Of a stretch of 64,000 bases of DNA, positions 37,201-44,146 are shown one piece after another. The position numbers and the translations under genes were made by a program. The notes beneath the pieces were generated by a model. The model saw nothing but the letters and a program-made list of their open reading frames with translations. It had not been told where the DNA came from and ran no database searches. Numbering within the stretch: position 1 is the first letter of the stretch; each line of letters begins with the position of its first letter. This DNA comes from CAIQPV01 sp964480365 (GTDB taxonomy: Bacteria; Pseudomonadota; Gammaproteobacteria; Burkholderiales; Gallionellaceae), in NCBI GenBank assembly GCA_964480365.1, contig CAYZPM010000010.1:19578-83577 (forward strand), written 5' to 3'.

Positions 37201-37228
37201 ACATGAGGGCAGAGCAAGGTATTTCAAG
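37201..37228 (-). promoter_or_regulatory. Sigma-32-type heat-shock promoter of dnaK
   Basis: Read on the minus strand: CTTGAA (37228-37223), 14-base spacer, CCTCATGT (37208-37201), one mismatch from CCCCATNT. The RNA would start about 54 bases before the dnaK ATG. Confidence 0.6.
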
Positions 37229-37250
37229 TGTGCCGCAAATTTTAATTAGT

Positions 37251-37360
37251 CGTTCCCGCGAAGGCGGGAATCCAGTGGTTTTATCCAATAATGCTTTTGG
37301 CTTTGTCCCGCTTTGCGGGGGATATTCGTCTTGCTGGATTCCCTCTTTCGCGGGAACGAC
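37251..37360. repeat. Paired GCGAAGGCGGGAATCCAG elements between grpE and dnaK
   Basis: CGTTCCCGCGAAGGCGGGAA (from 37251) and, inverted, CTGGATTCCCTCTTTCGCGG through GAACGAC (37334-37360). Each is itself a short palindrome; together they form an inverted pair. A single related unit is at 14845. Confidence 0.7.
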
Positions 37361-37369
37361 GGTTTATAT

Positions 37370-37912
37370 TTATTCTTTGGCTTTCGCCACCATAACCAGC
37401 GCCGGGCGCAGAACACGGTCATGCAGCGTATAACCCTTCTGCATCACGCTCACCACCGTATTGGGTTCCTGCTCGCTTTCCAGCATGCCGATGGCCTGGT
37501 GCTTGTGCGCGTCAAATTTGTCTCCAACGGGGTTAATTTCCTTGATATTAAATTTCTCAAACACACTGGTAAGTTGCTTGAGCGTCAATTCCATTCCGCT
37601 CTTGAAGCTTTCCACGTTCTCGGTCTGCACAGCCAACCCGGCCTGCAAGCTGTCCATTACCGCCAGTACCTCATTGGAGAAGCGCTCCACGGCAAATTTA
37701 TGCGCTTTGCTGATATCGTCCTGCGCGCGCCTGCGGATGTTTTCCCCTTCGGCCTTGGCGTACATCCATGCATCATAATGTTCCTGAGCCTTCAACTCGG
37801 CTTGCCTGAGCGACTCTTCCAGATTAGGCATCACTTCCGGGCTGGACGTGCTTTCGGCTGCGGTTTGGGCTTGGCCAGCCTGTTCTTGTGGCGCTGCTTC
37901 GTTTTGTTCCAT
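37370..37912 (-). CDS. grpE: Nucleotide exchange factor GrpE
   Basis: 180 residues from the ATG at 37912. Acidic, disordered N-terminus, then a long helix (MPNLEESLRQAELKAQEHYD, YAKAEGENIRRRAQDDISKA) and the C-terminal beta domain with NVESFKSGMELTLKQL and NTVVSVMQKGYTLHDRVLRP, the GrpE signature. It releases ADP from DnaK. An ATG eight codons upstream (37936) is also open, but GGAG lies ten bases before the 37912 start and nothing precedes the other. It is first in the operon behind a sigma-32-like promoter. Confidence 0.95.
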   Translation of the reverse strand: MEQNEAAPQEQAGQAQTAAESTSSPEVMPNLEESLRQAELKAQEHYDAWMYAKAEGENIRRRAQDDISKAHKFAVERFSNEVLAVMDSLQAGLAVQTENVESFKSGMELTLKQLTSVFEKFNIKEINPVGDKFDAHKHQAIGMLESEQEPNTVVSVMQKGYTLHDRVLRPALVMVAKAKE

Positions 37913-37967
37913 CTGCTTTTTTCTCCAGAAAGACATTTGGGTATTCTAAATTTATGTGTGCAGCCGA

Positions 37968-37995
37968 AAATGGAGGCGTTTTCCCGGATTTCAAG
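37968..37995 (-). promoter_or_regulatory. Sigma-32-type heat-shock promoter of grpE
   Basis: Read on the minus strand: CTTGAA (37995-37990), 14-base spacer, CTCCATTT (37975-37968), one mismatch from CCCCATNT. It has the same spacing as the dnaK promoter. No CIRCE (HrcA) inverted repeat was seen near either. Confidence 0.65.
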
Positions 37996-38101
37996 GGCAA
38001 AAGTGAAAATTTTTGTGTGTGCTAATCCTGACGCGGCACCTATTGCGCAATGTGCGTAAAACTGACGTACAATAACGCTATCAGTAATAGGAGAATTTGC
38101 C

Positions 38102-38368
38102 ATGCCTACCACCGTTGCCAATGAATCAGCCCGCATCAACTTACGTACCAGTGCTAACGCGAAGGCCATGATCGAGCGTGCCGCAGCGTTGATGGGAACA
38201 ACAGTTTCCAGCTTCATGTTGCAGAATGCTTACGAAGCGGCGCGTCGTATCGTGTCAGAGAACGATACGCTGTTGCTGACACAGCGTGATTTTGAGGCAT
38301 TCGCCGCATCTATGGAGCATCCCCCTAAACCCAAGACCGCATTGCGCAAGCTCATGGCGCGTCGCTGA
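38102..38368 (+). CDS. tacA: TacA-type (DUF1778) antitoxin
   Basis: 88 residues. NESARINLRTSANAKAMIER is the ribbon-helix-helix start typical of DUF1778, followed by AAALMGTTVSSFMLQNAYEA; the C-terminal part (LTQRDFEAFAASMEHPPKP) is the toxin-wrapping segment. TAGGAG precedes the ATG. It is followed after two bases by an acetyltransferase, the arrangement of TacAT modules in which the antitoxin-toxin complex represses its own promoter. Confidence 0.88.
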   Translation: MPTTVANESARINLRTSANAKAMIERAAALMGTTVSSFMLQNAYEAARRIVSENDTLLLTQRDFEAFAASMEHPPKPKTALRKLMARR

Positions 38369-38370
38369 GC

Positions 38371-38865
38371 ATGGTCGCTATCCAGTTGCTGGGTACGCAG
38401 CATCGTCGCGAAGGGTTTAATTGTGCCGATGCCGCGCTGAACGAGTTTCTGCTGCGTCAGGCAGGACAGCAACAACGGCGTGGTTTCGGTAAGAGCTATG
38501 TGGCAGTCGCCGAGGATGGTGTGCCAATCACTGGTTTTGTAACCGTAAGCGCCGGTCAAATTGCCACGACTTCGCTATCTACCCAGTCGAAGTTGCCCCG
38601 TTATCCCGCACCCATCCTGCGCATTGGCCGACTGGCGGTGGATGTGCGGTATCAGGGCAAGGGCATTGGCCAGGACCTGCTGGCGTTCGCGCTGCGCTTG
38701 GCCGTAGAGTTTTCCCAGCGTGTAGGTTTGTATGCGGTGGTGGTAGATGCCAAACATGACAAGGCCAAAGCGTTTTACACAAAGCTGGGGTTCATCGCTT
38801 GCGTGGACAGTCCGCTTTGCCTGTATCTTCCTGTCGCAACGCTTGAACAGTCCGTCATTCCATGA
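38371..38865 (+). CDS. tacT: TacT-type GNAT acetyltransferase toxin
   Basis: 164 residues, a single GNAT domain. N-terminal FNCADAALNEFLLRQAGQQQ and FGKSYVAVAEDG match TacT-like toxins; the acetyl-CoA loop is RYQGKGIGQDLLAFAL, and AFYTKLGF is the C-terminal motif. Members acetylate the amino group of charged tRNAs and block translation. The gene starts at 38371, two bases after the antitoxin stop, so the two should be coupled. It marks the left end of an accessory island next to grpE. Confidence 0.88.
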   Translation: MVAIQLLGTQHRREGFNCADAALNEFLLRQAGQQQRRGFGKSYVAVAEDGVPITGFVTVSAGQIATTSLSTQSKLPRYPAPILRIGRLAVDVRYQGKGIGQDLLAFALRLAVEFSQRVGLYAVVVDAKHDKAKAFYTKLGFIACVDSPLCLYLPVATLEQSVIP

Positions 38866-38884
38866 TGGGGTGTTAGCAGCCAAG

Positions 38885-38912
38885 TTTTACGGTATGGCGG
38901 CCATGCTATACA
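38885..38912 (+). promoter_or_regulatory. Possible promoter of the ATPase-methyltransferase/Fic operon
   Basis: TTTTAC (38885-38890), 16-base spacer, TATACA (38907-38912). Weak -35; the position, 37 bases before the ATG, is reasonable. Confidence 0.35.
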
Positions 38913-38948
38913 CTTGCGCGCAAAAGAAAAATCTCTAGGGAGTGTTTC

Positions 38949-40799
38949 ATGCTAATCGAAAAATTTATAGCCCCCGCTAGTGAATTGGCAGACGTGGGCT
39001 TACAGTCAATAGAAATGAGCAGACTTGGTCGTTTTGTTGCGCTGACAGGAAAGAATGGGGCGGGAAAGTCTCGTGTTTTAGCAAAACTGAACATGTATAC
39101 CACCCAGCGCAATCAATATGTTGGGCAACACGAAAGTCTGCGCCAACAGGTCTTGAATTTACAAAATACTATCAGCAGCAATCCTAACCACCATAGTCAA
39201 ACTTCATGGAAGCAGCAATTAGAAAATAATAAAAGAGCACTTGAGAACGCAACCGAAAGGATATTCCCTGCGACTGCTCCGTCTCTTGGGGTGTTGCGTT
39301 TTGTTCCAAAACAGTTAAATCTGACTGACCCAAGGGTACAGCATAAATCTGCGTTAATGAGTTTGTACGATCAGGCAAAAAATCCAGGTCTTGATAGCTT
39401 TGAGACGAGATGCTTTTCCTATATACAAAAAGTGCAGGATAGGGAATGGGAGGCAACACATCAACGAGCTTCTCATGAACCCGCTGTTATACAGGAGGCA
39501 AAAGAAGAGTATGCAAAATTGGTGTCGCTCATTGAGTTGCTTCTCAAAACAAAAATAAATCGTTCATTAGATGCAGATGCCACCTTGTTCGGCAAGCCGC
39601 TGTCTGATGCAGGGCTTTCTGACGGGCAGAAGGTGCTTATCCAGCTTGCTGTTGCATTACATGCCCAGAAGAGTGGTCTAAGCAACACGGTCTTTATCAT
39701 GGATGAACCAGAAAACCATCTGCATCCATCTGCGCTCATCGAGTTTCTGGATGCTTTGGAACAGGTCGCTAAGAACTCCCAATTCTGGATAGCCACCCAC
39801 TCCGTGCCATTGCTTGCTCATATCGCGCGGAAAGAGCCTATGTCTATCTGGTATGTAGAGGATGGCGAAGTCAGTAACGCGGGAAGCAAGCCGGAAAAGG
39901 TATTGCGTGGCTTGCTTGGAGATGATGAGCAGATAGGCAACCTAAACACATTTACCTCGCTGCCAGCACAGTATGCAGCCATTAGCTTTGCGGCGGAGTG
40001 TTTGATAGAACCGAAGACCGTAGGCGGTGGAGCAGGTGACCCGCAGGTTGCACAGATAGGTGGGCTACTTAATTTTGACGCCGTCACTTCTATCTCGTTG
40101 CTAGACTATGGCGCAGGGAAGAGCAGGCTACTTTCCGGTTTGGCAGAGCTTGCTGCCACGCAAGGAAAGAAGCTATCTGATAGTGTCAGCTACCTCGCAT
40201 TCGACGCCTCTCCCAATGATAAAGCTGATAGCTTGGCGGTGATAAAATCGGTTTATGGCGAAGACACAGCAAGACATTTTTTGACGCTTGAAGATTTTTT
40301 CTCCCATAAGGATACGGCGAGTATAGACGTGGCGGTCATGTGTAATGTGTTGCATGAAATTTCGCCGTATGACTGGACGACACAATTTAATGACGACTCA
40401 CTGATAGGTCGAGCACTAAAGGATTCCGGCCATCTATTCCTTGTAGAAGACCAGCGCATTCCCACTGGGGAAAGAGCTCACAAATTCGGGTTCATGGTCT
40501 TGGATACTTCTCATTTGCGGACGCTGTTTTCAGTAAAGGAAGAGGACGTTCAGGATGGTTTGTTTCAAGCTTATGATCATCTTGGTAATGGACGCTTGAA
40601 AGCACATAAAATTTCAAAGAAATTATTGAATCGTTTGGATACGGAATCTCGAAAGCTTGCTATCAGACAATTACGTGAAACAGCGAAACAGCAAATTGGT
40701 TTATTGCGCCAAGCTGAATCAAACTACCGGAATGGACAGTTAAACGGGTTTTGGACGCAACAGTTTGCCAATGCTTCACTGTGGATAGATGAACAGTAA
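38949..40799 (+). CDS. AAA/ABC-type ATPase fused to a methyltransferase-like domain
   Basis: 616 residues, visibly more A/T-rich than the flanking housekeeping genes. Residues 1-340 are an ABC/OLD-like ATPase: Walker A GKNGAGKS (34-41), a helical insert (50-200), signature-like LSDGQK (223-228), Walker B TVFIMDEPENHLHP with D252 and E253, and ATHS (H284). Residues about 375-510 have a Rossmann methyltransferase pattern: SISLLDYGAGKSRLL (SAM motif I), YLAFDAS (acidic end of strand 2), VAVMCNVLHEI and HLFLVEDQ. A charged helical tail (550-600) follows. GGGAG precedes the ATG. Its last codons overlap the Fic start by 11 bases. Function is unknown; a defence or toxin-control role is inferred from the neighbours. 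Confidence 0.75.
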   Translation: MLIEKFIAPASELADVGLQSIEMSRLGRFVALTGKNGAGKSRVLAKLNMYTTQRNQYVGQHESLRQQVLNLQNTISSNPNHHSQTSWKQQLENNKRALENATERIFPATAPSLGVLRFVPKQLNLTDPRVQHKSALMSLYDQAKNPGLDSFETRCFSYIQKVQDREWEATHQRASHEPAVIQEAKEEYAKLVSLIELLLKTKINRSLDADATLFGKPLSDAGLSDGQKVLIQLAVALHAQKSGLSNTVFIMDEPENHLHPSALIEFLDALEQVAKNSQFWIATHSVPLLAHIARKEPMSIWYVEDGEVSNAGSKPEKVLRGLLGDDEQIGNLNTFTSLPAQYAAISFAAECLIEPKTVGGGAGDPQVAQIGGLLNFDAVTSISLLDYGAGKSRLLSGLAELAATQGKKLSDSVSYLAFDASPNDKADSLAVIKSVYGEDTARHFLTLEDFFSHKDTASIDVAVMCNVLHEISPYDWTTQFNDDSLIGRALKDSGHLFLVEDQRIPTGERAHKFGFMVLDTSHLRTLFSVKEEDVQDGLFQAYDHLGNGRLKAHKISKKLLNRLDTESRKLAIRQLRETAKQQIGLLRQAESNYRNGQLNGFWTQQFANASLWIDEQ

Positions 40800-41421
40800 C
40801 CGCTACGACACCGATCAACTCACTGAAGCCCAATTCGAACCGGGTTCGCGTGGACGCGTGCTGAAAAATATCCTCGGCATTCGCAGCAAGCGCGCAATGG
40901 ACGAGATGGAAGCCACGAAGCTCGCGGATGCAACCGACTGGGCGATCCGACACGTTACCGCTGACCAGCGTTTCACCGCTGCCGATATTTGCCTGTGGCA
41001 CAAGCAATGGATGGACGAGGTGTATCCGTGGGCAGGTGAGTATCGGCAGGTGAATATCAGCAAAGGCGGTTTTGTGTTTGCGATGGCGGCGCAAGTTCCG
41101 CGTTTGATGCTGGAGTTTGAGCGGAAGGAACTGGCACGATTTACACCATGCACTGTCGATAATCTGGAAGGCGTACTGGAGGCATTGGCAAAAACGCATT
41201 GCGAGTTGGTACTGATCCATCCATTCCGCGAAGGCAATGGGCGTTTGTCGCGTTTGCTTTCCCAGCTAATGGCGTTGCAAGCAGGGCTGCCGCTGTTGAT
41301 TTTTTCCAGCATCAAGGGCAAGCAGCGGGAAGCGTACTTTTCCGCAGTGCGCGCAGGTATGGGGCGCGACTATGCGCCGATGATCGAGATATTCAGAAAA
41401 GTGGTGAAGGCCAGCAATTAG
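40789..41421 (+). CDS. Fic-domain protein (probable AMP transferase)
   Basis: 210 residues. The complete Fic motif HPFREGNGRLSR (H144, E148, N150, R152, R155) predicts transfer of AMP to protein hydroxyls. The substrate-docking hairpin is YPWAGEYRQVNISKGGFVF (79-97). No (S/T)xxxE(G/N) inhibitory helix is seen in the protein, so it looks like a class I Fic toxin needing a separate inhibitor. ATG 40789 lies inside the end of the ATPase-methyltransferase gene, implying translational coupling. The TAG stop falls within a dispersed repeat that begins TTAGCTCTGC. A 56-residue ORF with the missing motif is convergent just downstream. Confidence 0.88.
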   Translation: MNSNRYDTDQLTEAQFEPGSRGRVLKNILGIRSKRAMDEMEATKLADATDWAIRHVTADQRFTAADICLWHKQWMDEVYPWAGEYRQVNISKGGFVFAMAAQVPRLMLEFERKELARFTPCTVDNLEGVLEALAKTHCELVLIHPFREGNGRLSRLLSQLMALQAGLPLLIFSSIKGKQREAYFSAVRAGMGRDYAPMIEIFRKVVKASN

Positions 41422-41442
41422 CTCTGCATAGCCATTCGACTA
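41418..41442. repeat. 25-base copy of the 12077 repeat
   Basis: Identical to the first 25 bases of the element at 12077 (TTAGCTCTGCATAGCCATTC plus CGACTA overlap). It contains the Fic stop codon. Confidence 0.7.
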
Positions 41443-41575
41443 AGCGCGATGAATCATGCGCTAAGTACACCCGCAAGGGGTACGCCGTGGTTGTACCGCA
41501 AGGGTAGGCAAATCTGTTACCAGCCAGAGGCTGGACAGAATTTGCACTAAGGGGCTGAAGCCCCAACAACCACGC
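41443..41575. other. Cluster of short palindromes downstream of the Fic gene
   Basis: In sequence: GCGCGATGAATCATGCGC, CCCGCAAGGGGTACGCC with a partner GTACCGCAAGGG, CCAGCCAGAGGCTGG and GGGGCTGAAGCCCC. Several hairpins follow one another without an ORF, as in REP-type or structured-RNA elements. It could terminate both convergent transcripts. Confidence 0.5.
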
Positions 41576-41582
41576 AGGCTGG

Positions 41583-41753
41583 TTAGCGGGCTTTGGCGGG
41601 TTGCTTGTCGCGCTTGGGTGTAAGTGCGCGTTCCGCAGCTTTTTTGACACCTTCAATCGCAATTGAGGAAAGCACACTGGCGCGCAAGGCGCGCTGATAG
41701 TCCTGCGCATTGCGCAAGTGGGGATTGTGTTCAAGTAGTGATTTAGGAGCCAT
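41583..41753 (-). CDS. Small protein with a Fic-inhibitor signature (candidate antitoxin)
   Basis: 56 residues, starting MAPKSLLEHNPHLRNAQDYQ, then RALRASVLSSIAIEGVKKAA and a basic tail. S30-I-A-I-E34-G35 fits (S/T)xxxE(G/N), the helix that blocks the ATP site of Fic enzymes, and VbhA-type Fic antitoxins are of similar size. It is on the opposite strand, convergent with the Fic gene, its stop about 160 bases beyond the Fic stop. No clear ribosome site is seen. The longer open frame adds 19 residues upstream. Being an antitoxin is inference from motif plus proximity; a free-standing member of a small uncharacterised family is the alternative. Confidence 0.5.
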   Translation of the reverse strand: MAPKSLLEHNPHLRNAQDYQRALRASVLSSIAIEGVKKAAERALTPKRDKQPAKAR

Positions 41754-42042
41754 GACCGCACTATAAGGGACATGGAGCGATAATTCAACAGCCACCAATG
41801 CTGCGCACATGTGAAGGCGTGTTCAGGGCAGGCATATTCTTTGACGACCAGCAAAAGCATTGCGAGTCAGCACGCCAGCACGCTGCCACCGGGTATGTGT
41901 CGCTGGGGTAGCGAATAAGGTGATGGTGGCGCGGTGTAAAATGCGCGTTGTTAATTTCCCCGAATTCGAGGAAATAAGAAACGGGGACATGTTCAAGTTT
42001 TAATTATGGCGAATTCGCCATAATTAACTGCGAGGTTTGATG
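41754..42042. promoter_or_regulatory. Intergenic region with two GAATTC-centred palindromes
   Basis: At 42000-42027 a perfect 28-base palindrome reads outward from GGCGAATTCGCC with arms TTAATTAT / ATAATTAA. About 40 bases upstream (about 41957-41977) TTTCCCCGAATTCGAGGAAA is a second palindrome with one mismatch, also centred on GAATTC. They lie just before a gene remnant and rhuM and look like tandem operators for a dimeric regulator. The rest of the region has no gene. Confidence 0.6.
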
Positions 42043-42303
42043 ATGGCAACCAAGACTAAAAAAAGTGCTGTGACGGCGACTGTCATCCCTCCGCTTTATG
42101 GCCGAGTGCTTGAAATTCTCGATGCTGCCTGCAGCAACATAGCACGTACAGTTAACACGACTCAAACCGTTGTAGTGTTGGGAACAAATTCCGAGACGGT
42201 GTGTCGGAATTTTGGCGCATCGCTGGACGCGCTCAACATTTTCCACGCAGTGCGTGGTAAATCATGGCAGCCGGGCATATTGAAGACAAAGGGGGCTGCA
42301 TAA
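42043..42303 (+). pseudogene. DUF1016 (YhcG-like) N-terminal remnant
   Basis: 86 codons. VIPPLYGRVLEILDAACSNI followed by ARTVNTTQ matches the start of DUF1016 proteins (helical N-terminal domain ahead of a PD-(D/E)XK nuclease), but the expected YWLIGREI continuation is missing and the rest (VVVLGTNSETVCRNFGASLD onward) is short and only vaguely similar. Internal deletion is likely. GAGG lies seven bases before the ATG, and the stop overlaps the rhuM ATG by one base, so it may still serve as a translational leader for rhuM. It could alternatively be a small intact gene. Confidence 0.45.
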
Positions 42304-43361
42304 TGAGCGAACCACAGGCATCTGGCGAGTTCTTGCTCTATCAAACCGAGGATGCGCAAACCCGTATTCAGGTGCGGCTGATTGATGGCTCCCTGTGGCT
42401 GACGCAAAAGCAGTTGGCTGAGCTGTACCAAGTGAGTGTGCCTACCATCAACGGGCATTTGCGGAATATTTATTCTGATGGGGAGTTGAATGCGGAACGA
42501 ACTATTCGGAAATCCCGAATAGTTGCCTTGGAAGCCGCACGGAGCGTGGAAAGGCTAACCGATCATTACAATCTGGAGGCGATCCTGCATGTCGGTTACC
42601 GGGTTCGTTCGCATCGCGGTACGCAGTTCCGCCGCTGGGCAACTGATCAACTCAAGAGTTATCTGGTTAAGGGATTCGTGCTGGATGACGAGCGTTTTAA
42701 GCGCGGGGACGATGTTTATTTCGATGAATTGCTGGTGCGCATTCGCGACATCCGTTCTTCGGAGAAGATGTTCTGGAAAAAGGTGCTGGACATTTATGCG
42801 ACCAGCATTGATTACGATCCCTCTGCGGAAGCTTCGCAGCTATTTTTTGCCACGATGCAAAACAAGATGCACTGGGCAGCGCATGGGCACACGGCGGCGG
42901 AGTTGATTTCCATGCGTGCGGATGCGGCGGAGCCTAACATGGGGTTGACCAGTTGGGCGGGGGCATCCAAAGGCGCGGCGGTACACAGGGCGGACGTGAG
43001 TGTGGCGAAGAATTATCTCAACGAGGAAGAACTGGGAACGTTGAATCGAGTCGTGAACGCCTATCTGGAATTTGCCGAGTTGCAGGCGCAGGGGCGGCGC
43101 GAGATGACGATGAGTGCATGGATTGCCAAGTTGGACGATTTCTTGCGTCTGTCTGACCGTGAAGTGCTGGCGCATGCCGGAAATATTTCTGCTGAATTAG
43201 CGCAAGCCAAGGCAGAAGCGGAATTTAATATCTTTCAGCAACAGCAGTTGTCTTCTCCCAGCCGTGCAGAGCAGGATTTTGAAGCGGCGATCAGCAAGCA
43301 GGTCAAAGCCGTTGAGCAGGTAAAGCGTGTCGGAAAAAAGAACAAGGGGAAAGCCGAATGA
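42303..43361 (+). CDS. rhuM: RhuM-family protein
   Basis: 352 residues. The N-terminal half (SLWLTQKQLAELYQVSVPTI, NGHLRNIYSDGELNAERTIR) is the RhuM/virulence_RhuM domain with a helix-turn-helix-like segment, followed by NLEAILHVGYRVRSHRGTQFRRWATDQLK, given here only as its ends NLEAILHVGYRV and FRRWATDQLK. The C-terminal half is helical with a Gln-rich, Lys-rich end. RhuM was named from Salmonella SPI-3; its function is unsettled, and homologues sit near restriction-modification, Fic or toxin genes. The start overlaps the preceding remnant. Confidence 0.85.
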   Translation: MSEPQASGEFLLYQTEDAQTRIQVRLIDGSLWLTQKQLAELYQVSVPTINGHLRNIYSDGELNAERTIRKSRIVALEAARSVERLTDHYNLEAILHVGYRVRSHRGTQFRRWATDQLKSYLVKGFVLDDERFKRGDDVYFDELLVRIRDIRSSEKMFWKKVLDIYATSIDYDPSAEASQLFFATMQNKMHWAAHGHTAAELISMRADAAEPNMGLTSWAGASKGAAVHRADVSVAKNYLNEEELGTLNRVVNAYLEFAELQAQGRREMTMSAWIAKLDDFLRLSDREVLAHAGNISAELAQAKAEAEFNIFQQQQLSSPSRAEQDFEAAISKQVKAVEQVKRVGKKNKGKAE

Positions 43362-43458
43362 GCCTCCATGTGAATGCCCTCGCCGAGCAAGACGAATAGA
43401 ATGTAGCCGGTCAGGCAGTGCACATGCCCTGCCCCTCACGTTGTATGGCGCATTCAGT

Positions 43459-43487
43459 TTGCTTATGCATAAGGCTACGCTTATACT
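43459..43487 (+). promoter_or_regulatory. Promoter of the DUF433/DUF5615 pair
   Basis: TTGCTT (43459-43464), a 17-base spacer, TATACT (43482-43487). Transcription would start about 25 bases before the antitoxin ATG. Confidence 0.55.
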
Positions 43488-43519
43488 TTGCGCGTGTTTC
43501 TGTTTTCACGGAGTCTGAA

Positions 43520-43744
43520 ATGTCTGAGCTGTTAGATCGAATTACGATTAACCCGGCTGTACGTAGCGGGAAGCCTGTCATTCGCGGGACGCGCATCACT
43601 GTTTCCGATGTTTTAGAATACTTGGCCAGTGGAATGTCTGAGGATGAGATTCTTGCAGACTTTCCTGAACTGTCACACGAGGATATTTTAGCAACACTTG
43701 CATTTGCTGCTCAGCGGGAACAAAGGCTATTCTCGGTTGTATGA
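43520..43744 (+). CDS. DUF433 antitoxin
   Basis: 74 residues. LLDRITINPAVRSGKPVIRG and TRITVSDVLEYLASGMSEDE are the DUF433 (COG2442) signature, a winged-helix-like domain; LADFPELSHEDILATLAFAA completes it. These proteins pair with DUF5615 PIN-like toxins. ACGGAG lies before the ATG. Its TGA overlaps the toxin ATG (ATGA). Since the toxin is interrupted, this gene may now be an orphan regulator. Confidence 0.87.
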   Translation: MSELLDRITINPAVRSGKPVIRGTRITVSDVLEYLASGMSEDEILADFPELSHEDILATLAFAAQREQRLFSVV

Positions 43745-44094
43745 AGCTGCTGTTCGATGAGAACCTTTCATTCAGGCTGGTGGTCGCGCTTGCTGACGTC
43801 TATCCTGACTCAAGACACGTGCGGGAGGTCGGGCTTTGAGGTGCGGATGATCTGCGTGTTTGGAATTATGCGGCGGAACATGGTTTTTTGCTTGCTTCAA
43901 AGGACACTGATTTTTATGAGCGAAGTCTTGTGTTTGGCGCACCTCCAAAAATAATTTGGCTACGAATCGGAAACAGCACAGTCAACGAAACGATTTCTCT
44001 TTTGCGTAGCCAGTACATCGTTATTCGTCATTTCGCTGAAGACACGATGGCTACCTTTCTACCACTAACTCAGCCTAAAATTGCAGCCATGTGA
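43741..44094 (+). pseudogene. DUF5615 PIN-like toxin, interrupted by an in-frame TGA
   Basis: 117 codons. Translation runs MKLLFDENLSFRLVVALADV to HVREVGL, meets TGA at 43837-43839, then continues in the same frame with GADDLRVWNYAAEHGFLLAS, KDTDFYERSLVFGAPPKIIW and on to IAAM and a TGA at 44092. Both halves match the family (LLFDENLS with the first Asp; LLASKDTDFYE with the later acidic residues). A single C-to-T change of an Arg codon would account for it. No frameshift is needed, so either this is a fresh nonsense mutation or the stop is read through. Confidence 0.8.
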
Positions 44095-44146
44095 TGCCAT
44101 CACCGGGCATGACCAAGAAAAGTATGAGGGCGCAGCGCTTGTCTTG

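Noticed and set aside
37061..37288. Minus-strand frame starting with MDKTTGFPPSRERL upstream of dnaK
   Set aside because: It is translation of the GAAGGCGGGAATCCAG repeat and overlaps the dnaK start in another frame.
43837..43839. Selenocysteine decoding of the in-frame TGA in the DUF5615 gene
   Set aside because: The position is not a catalytic Cys site and no SECIS-like stem was noticed after it; nonsense mutation is simpler.
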